In this document: positions 6,765 through 6,936 of the stretch, in pieces
Position numbering within the stretch: position 1 is the stretch's first letter
Layout: the number at the start of each line of letters is the position of its first letter
NCBI GenBank assembly: GCA_900548735.1
Contig: URMC01000084.1
Coordinates: forward strand, 1-6,936
Reading direction: 5' to 3'
DNA length: 6,936 bases
From: an uncultured Eubacteriales bacterium
GTDB taxonomy: Bacteria; Bacillota; Clostridia; Oscillospirales; CAG-272
The notes under the pieces: model-generated
Database searches by the model: none
Seen by the model: only the letters and a program-made list of their open reading frames with translations
Told to the model about the DNA's origin: nothing
Made by a program: the position numbers and the translations under genes

Positions 6765-6866
6765 GCACCTAAAGTTTAGCGCCAGTTACCCCAAAGTTTT
6801 TGCGGCCGCCTTGCGGCGGGGGCACCTTGCGGTGCGGCTGCCAGGCCGGTGCGTTACTTTGGGTGC
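6765..6866. repeat. Structured intergenic element with nested inverted repeats
   Basis: No gene is visible here. The centre holds two adjacent hairpins with the same TTGC loop: CCGCC-TTGC-GGCGG (6806-6819) and GCACC-TTGC-GGTGC (6822-6835). They are enclosed by an 8-bp perfect inverted repeat, CCCAAAGT (6790-6797) and ACTTTGGG (6856-6863). A related copy of the left arm, GCACCTAAAGT (6765-6775), matches the complement of 6856-6866 at 10 of 11 positions. The whole could be a palindromic intergenic repeat (REP- or MITE-like) or the structured part of an RNA. A single copy in the window does not prove that it is repeated. Confidence 0.45.
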
Positions 6867-6936
6867 ACACGCCCAACATTCCGGCGTCAGTTGTATAAAA
6901 GTTTTTGGGGGAGTCAAGAGGGGGCTTTTTTCAAAA
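6867..6936. other. Gene-free right edge with G-rich and T-rich tracts
   Basis: No supported coding region is present. The block AAAGTTTTT seen at 6793-6801 recurs at 6898-6906, here followed by a run of G. The end has AGAGGGGGC followed by T6 and CAAAA, which looks like the left half of an inverted repeat or terminator cut by the window edge. The missing right half is inference. Confidence 0.35.

Noticed and set aside
6806..6835. The two TTGC hairpins as the start of a CRISPR array
   Set aside because: The units are only 14 nt, differ in their stems and are 2 nt apart, with no repeat-spacer periodicity.
6894..6899. TATAAA as a promoter for a gene to the right
   Set aside because: No acceptable -35 box lies 16-18 bp upstream and no start codon with RBS follows within the window.

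Overview
The window reads as a piece of chromosome from a Gram-positive anaerobe of the Firmicutes, most likely a Clostridia/Oscillospiraceae-type gut bacterium. The basis is the moderately high GC, dense co-directional genes with strong AG-rich ribosome binding sites, and protein sequences of clostridial flavour. The lineage is inference from sequence style, not from a marker gene. All four protein genes lie on the + strand.

Layout: (1) nt 1-1439 is the 3' part of a large FtsX-family ABC permease gene that begins upstream of the window. (2) nt 1440-1538 is a short gap with a hairpin after the permease stop and two more small hairpins just ahead of the next ribosome binding site. (3) nt 1539-2831 encodes a complete M18 (ApeB-type) zinc aminopeptidase with all expected metal ligands, closed by a strong intrinsic terminator at 2854-2880. 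(4) nt 2881-3006 holds a near-consensus sigma-A promoter with three short inverted repeats in and around it. (5) nt 3007-6706 is a two-gene operon for a heterodimeric type IV (ABCB-like) ABC exporter. The two genes overlap by 11 nt and end in tandem stops and a very strong terminator at 6720-6755. (6) nt 6757-6936 has no gene. It contains a structured element with two adjacent hairpins sharing a TTGC loop, nested in a longer inverted repeat, then a G-rich/T-rich stretch running off the window.

How the genes work together: the two exporter subunits show the reciprocal asymmetry of BmrCD/LmrCD/TM287-288-type exporters. Subunit 1 has Asp for the catalytic Glu, Gln for the switch His and a Gly-to-Ala change in Walker A. 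Subunit 2 keeps those residues but has a degenerate LSQGQ signature. The heterodimer should therefore have one hydrolytic and one degenerate ATP site. The permease fragment and the aminopeptidase appear to be separate functions that share only the strand. Nothing in the window is clearly a new system. The least explained parts are the His/Trp-rich insertion in subunit 2, the inverted repeats at the exporter promoter and the structured element at the right end.
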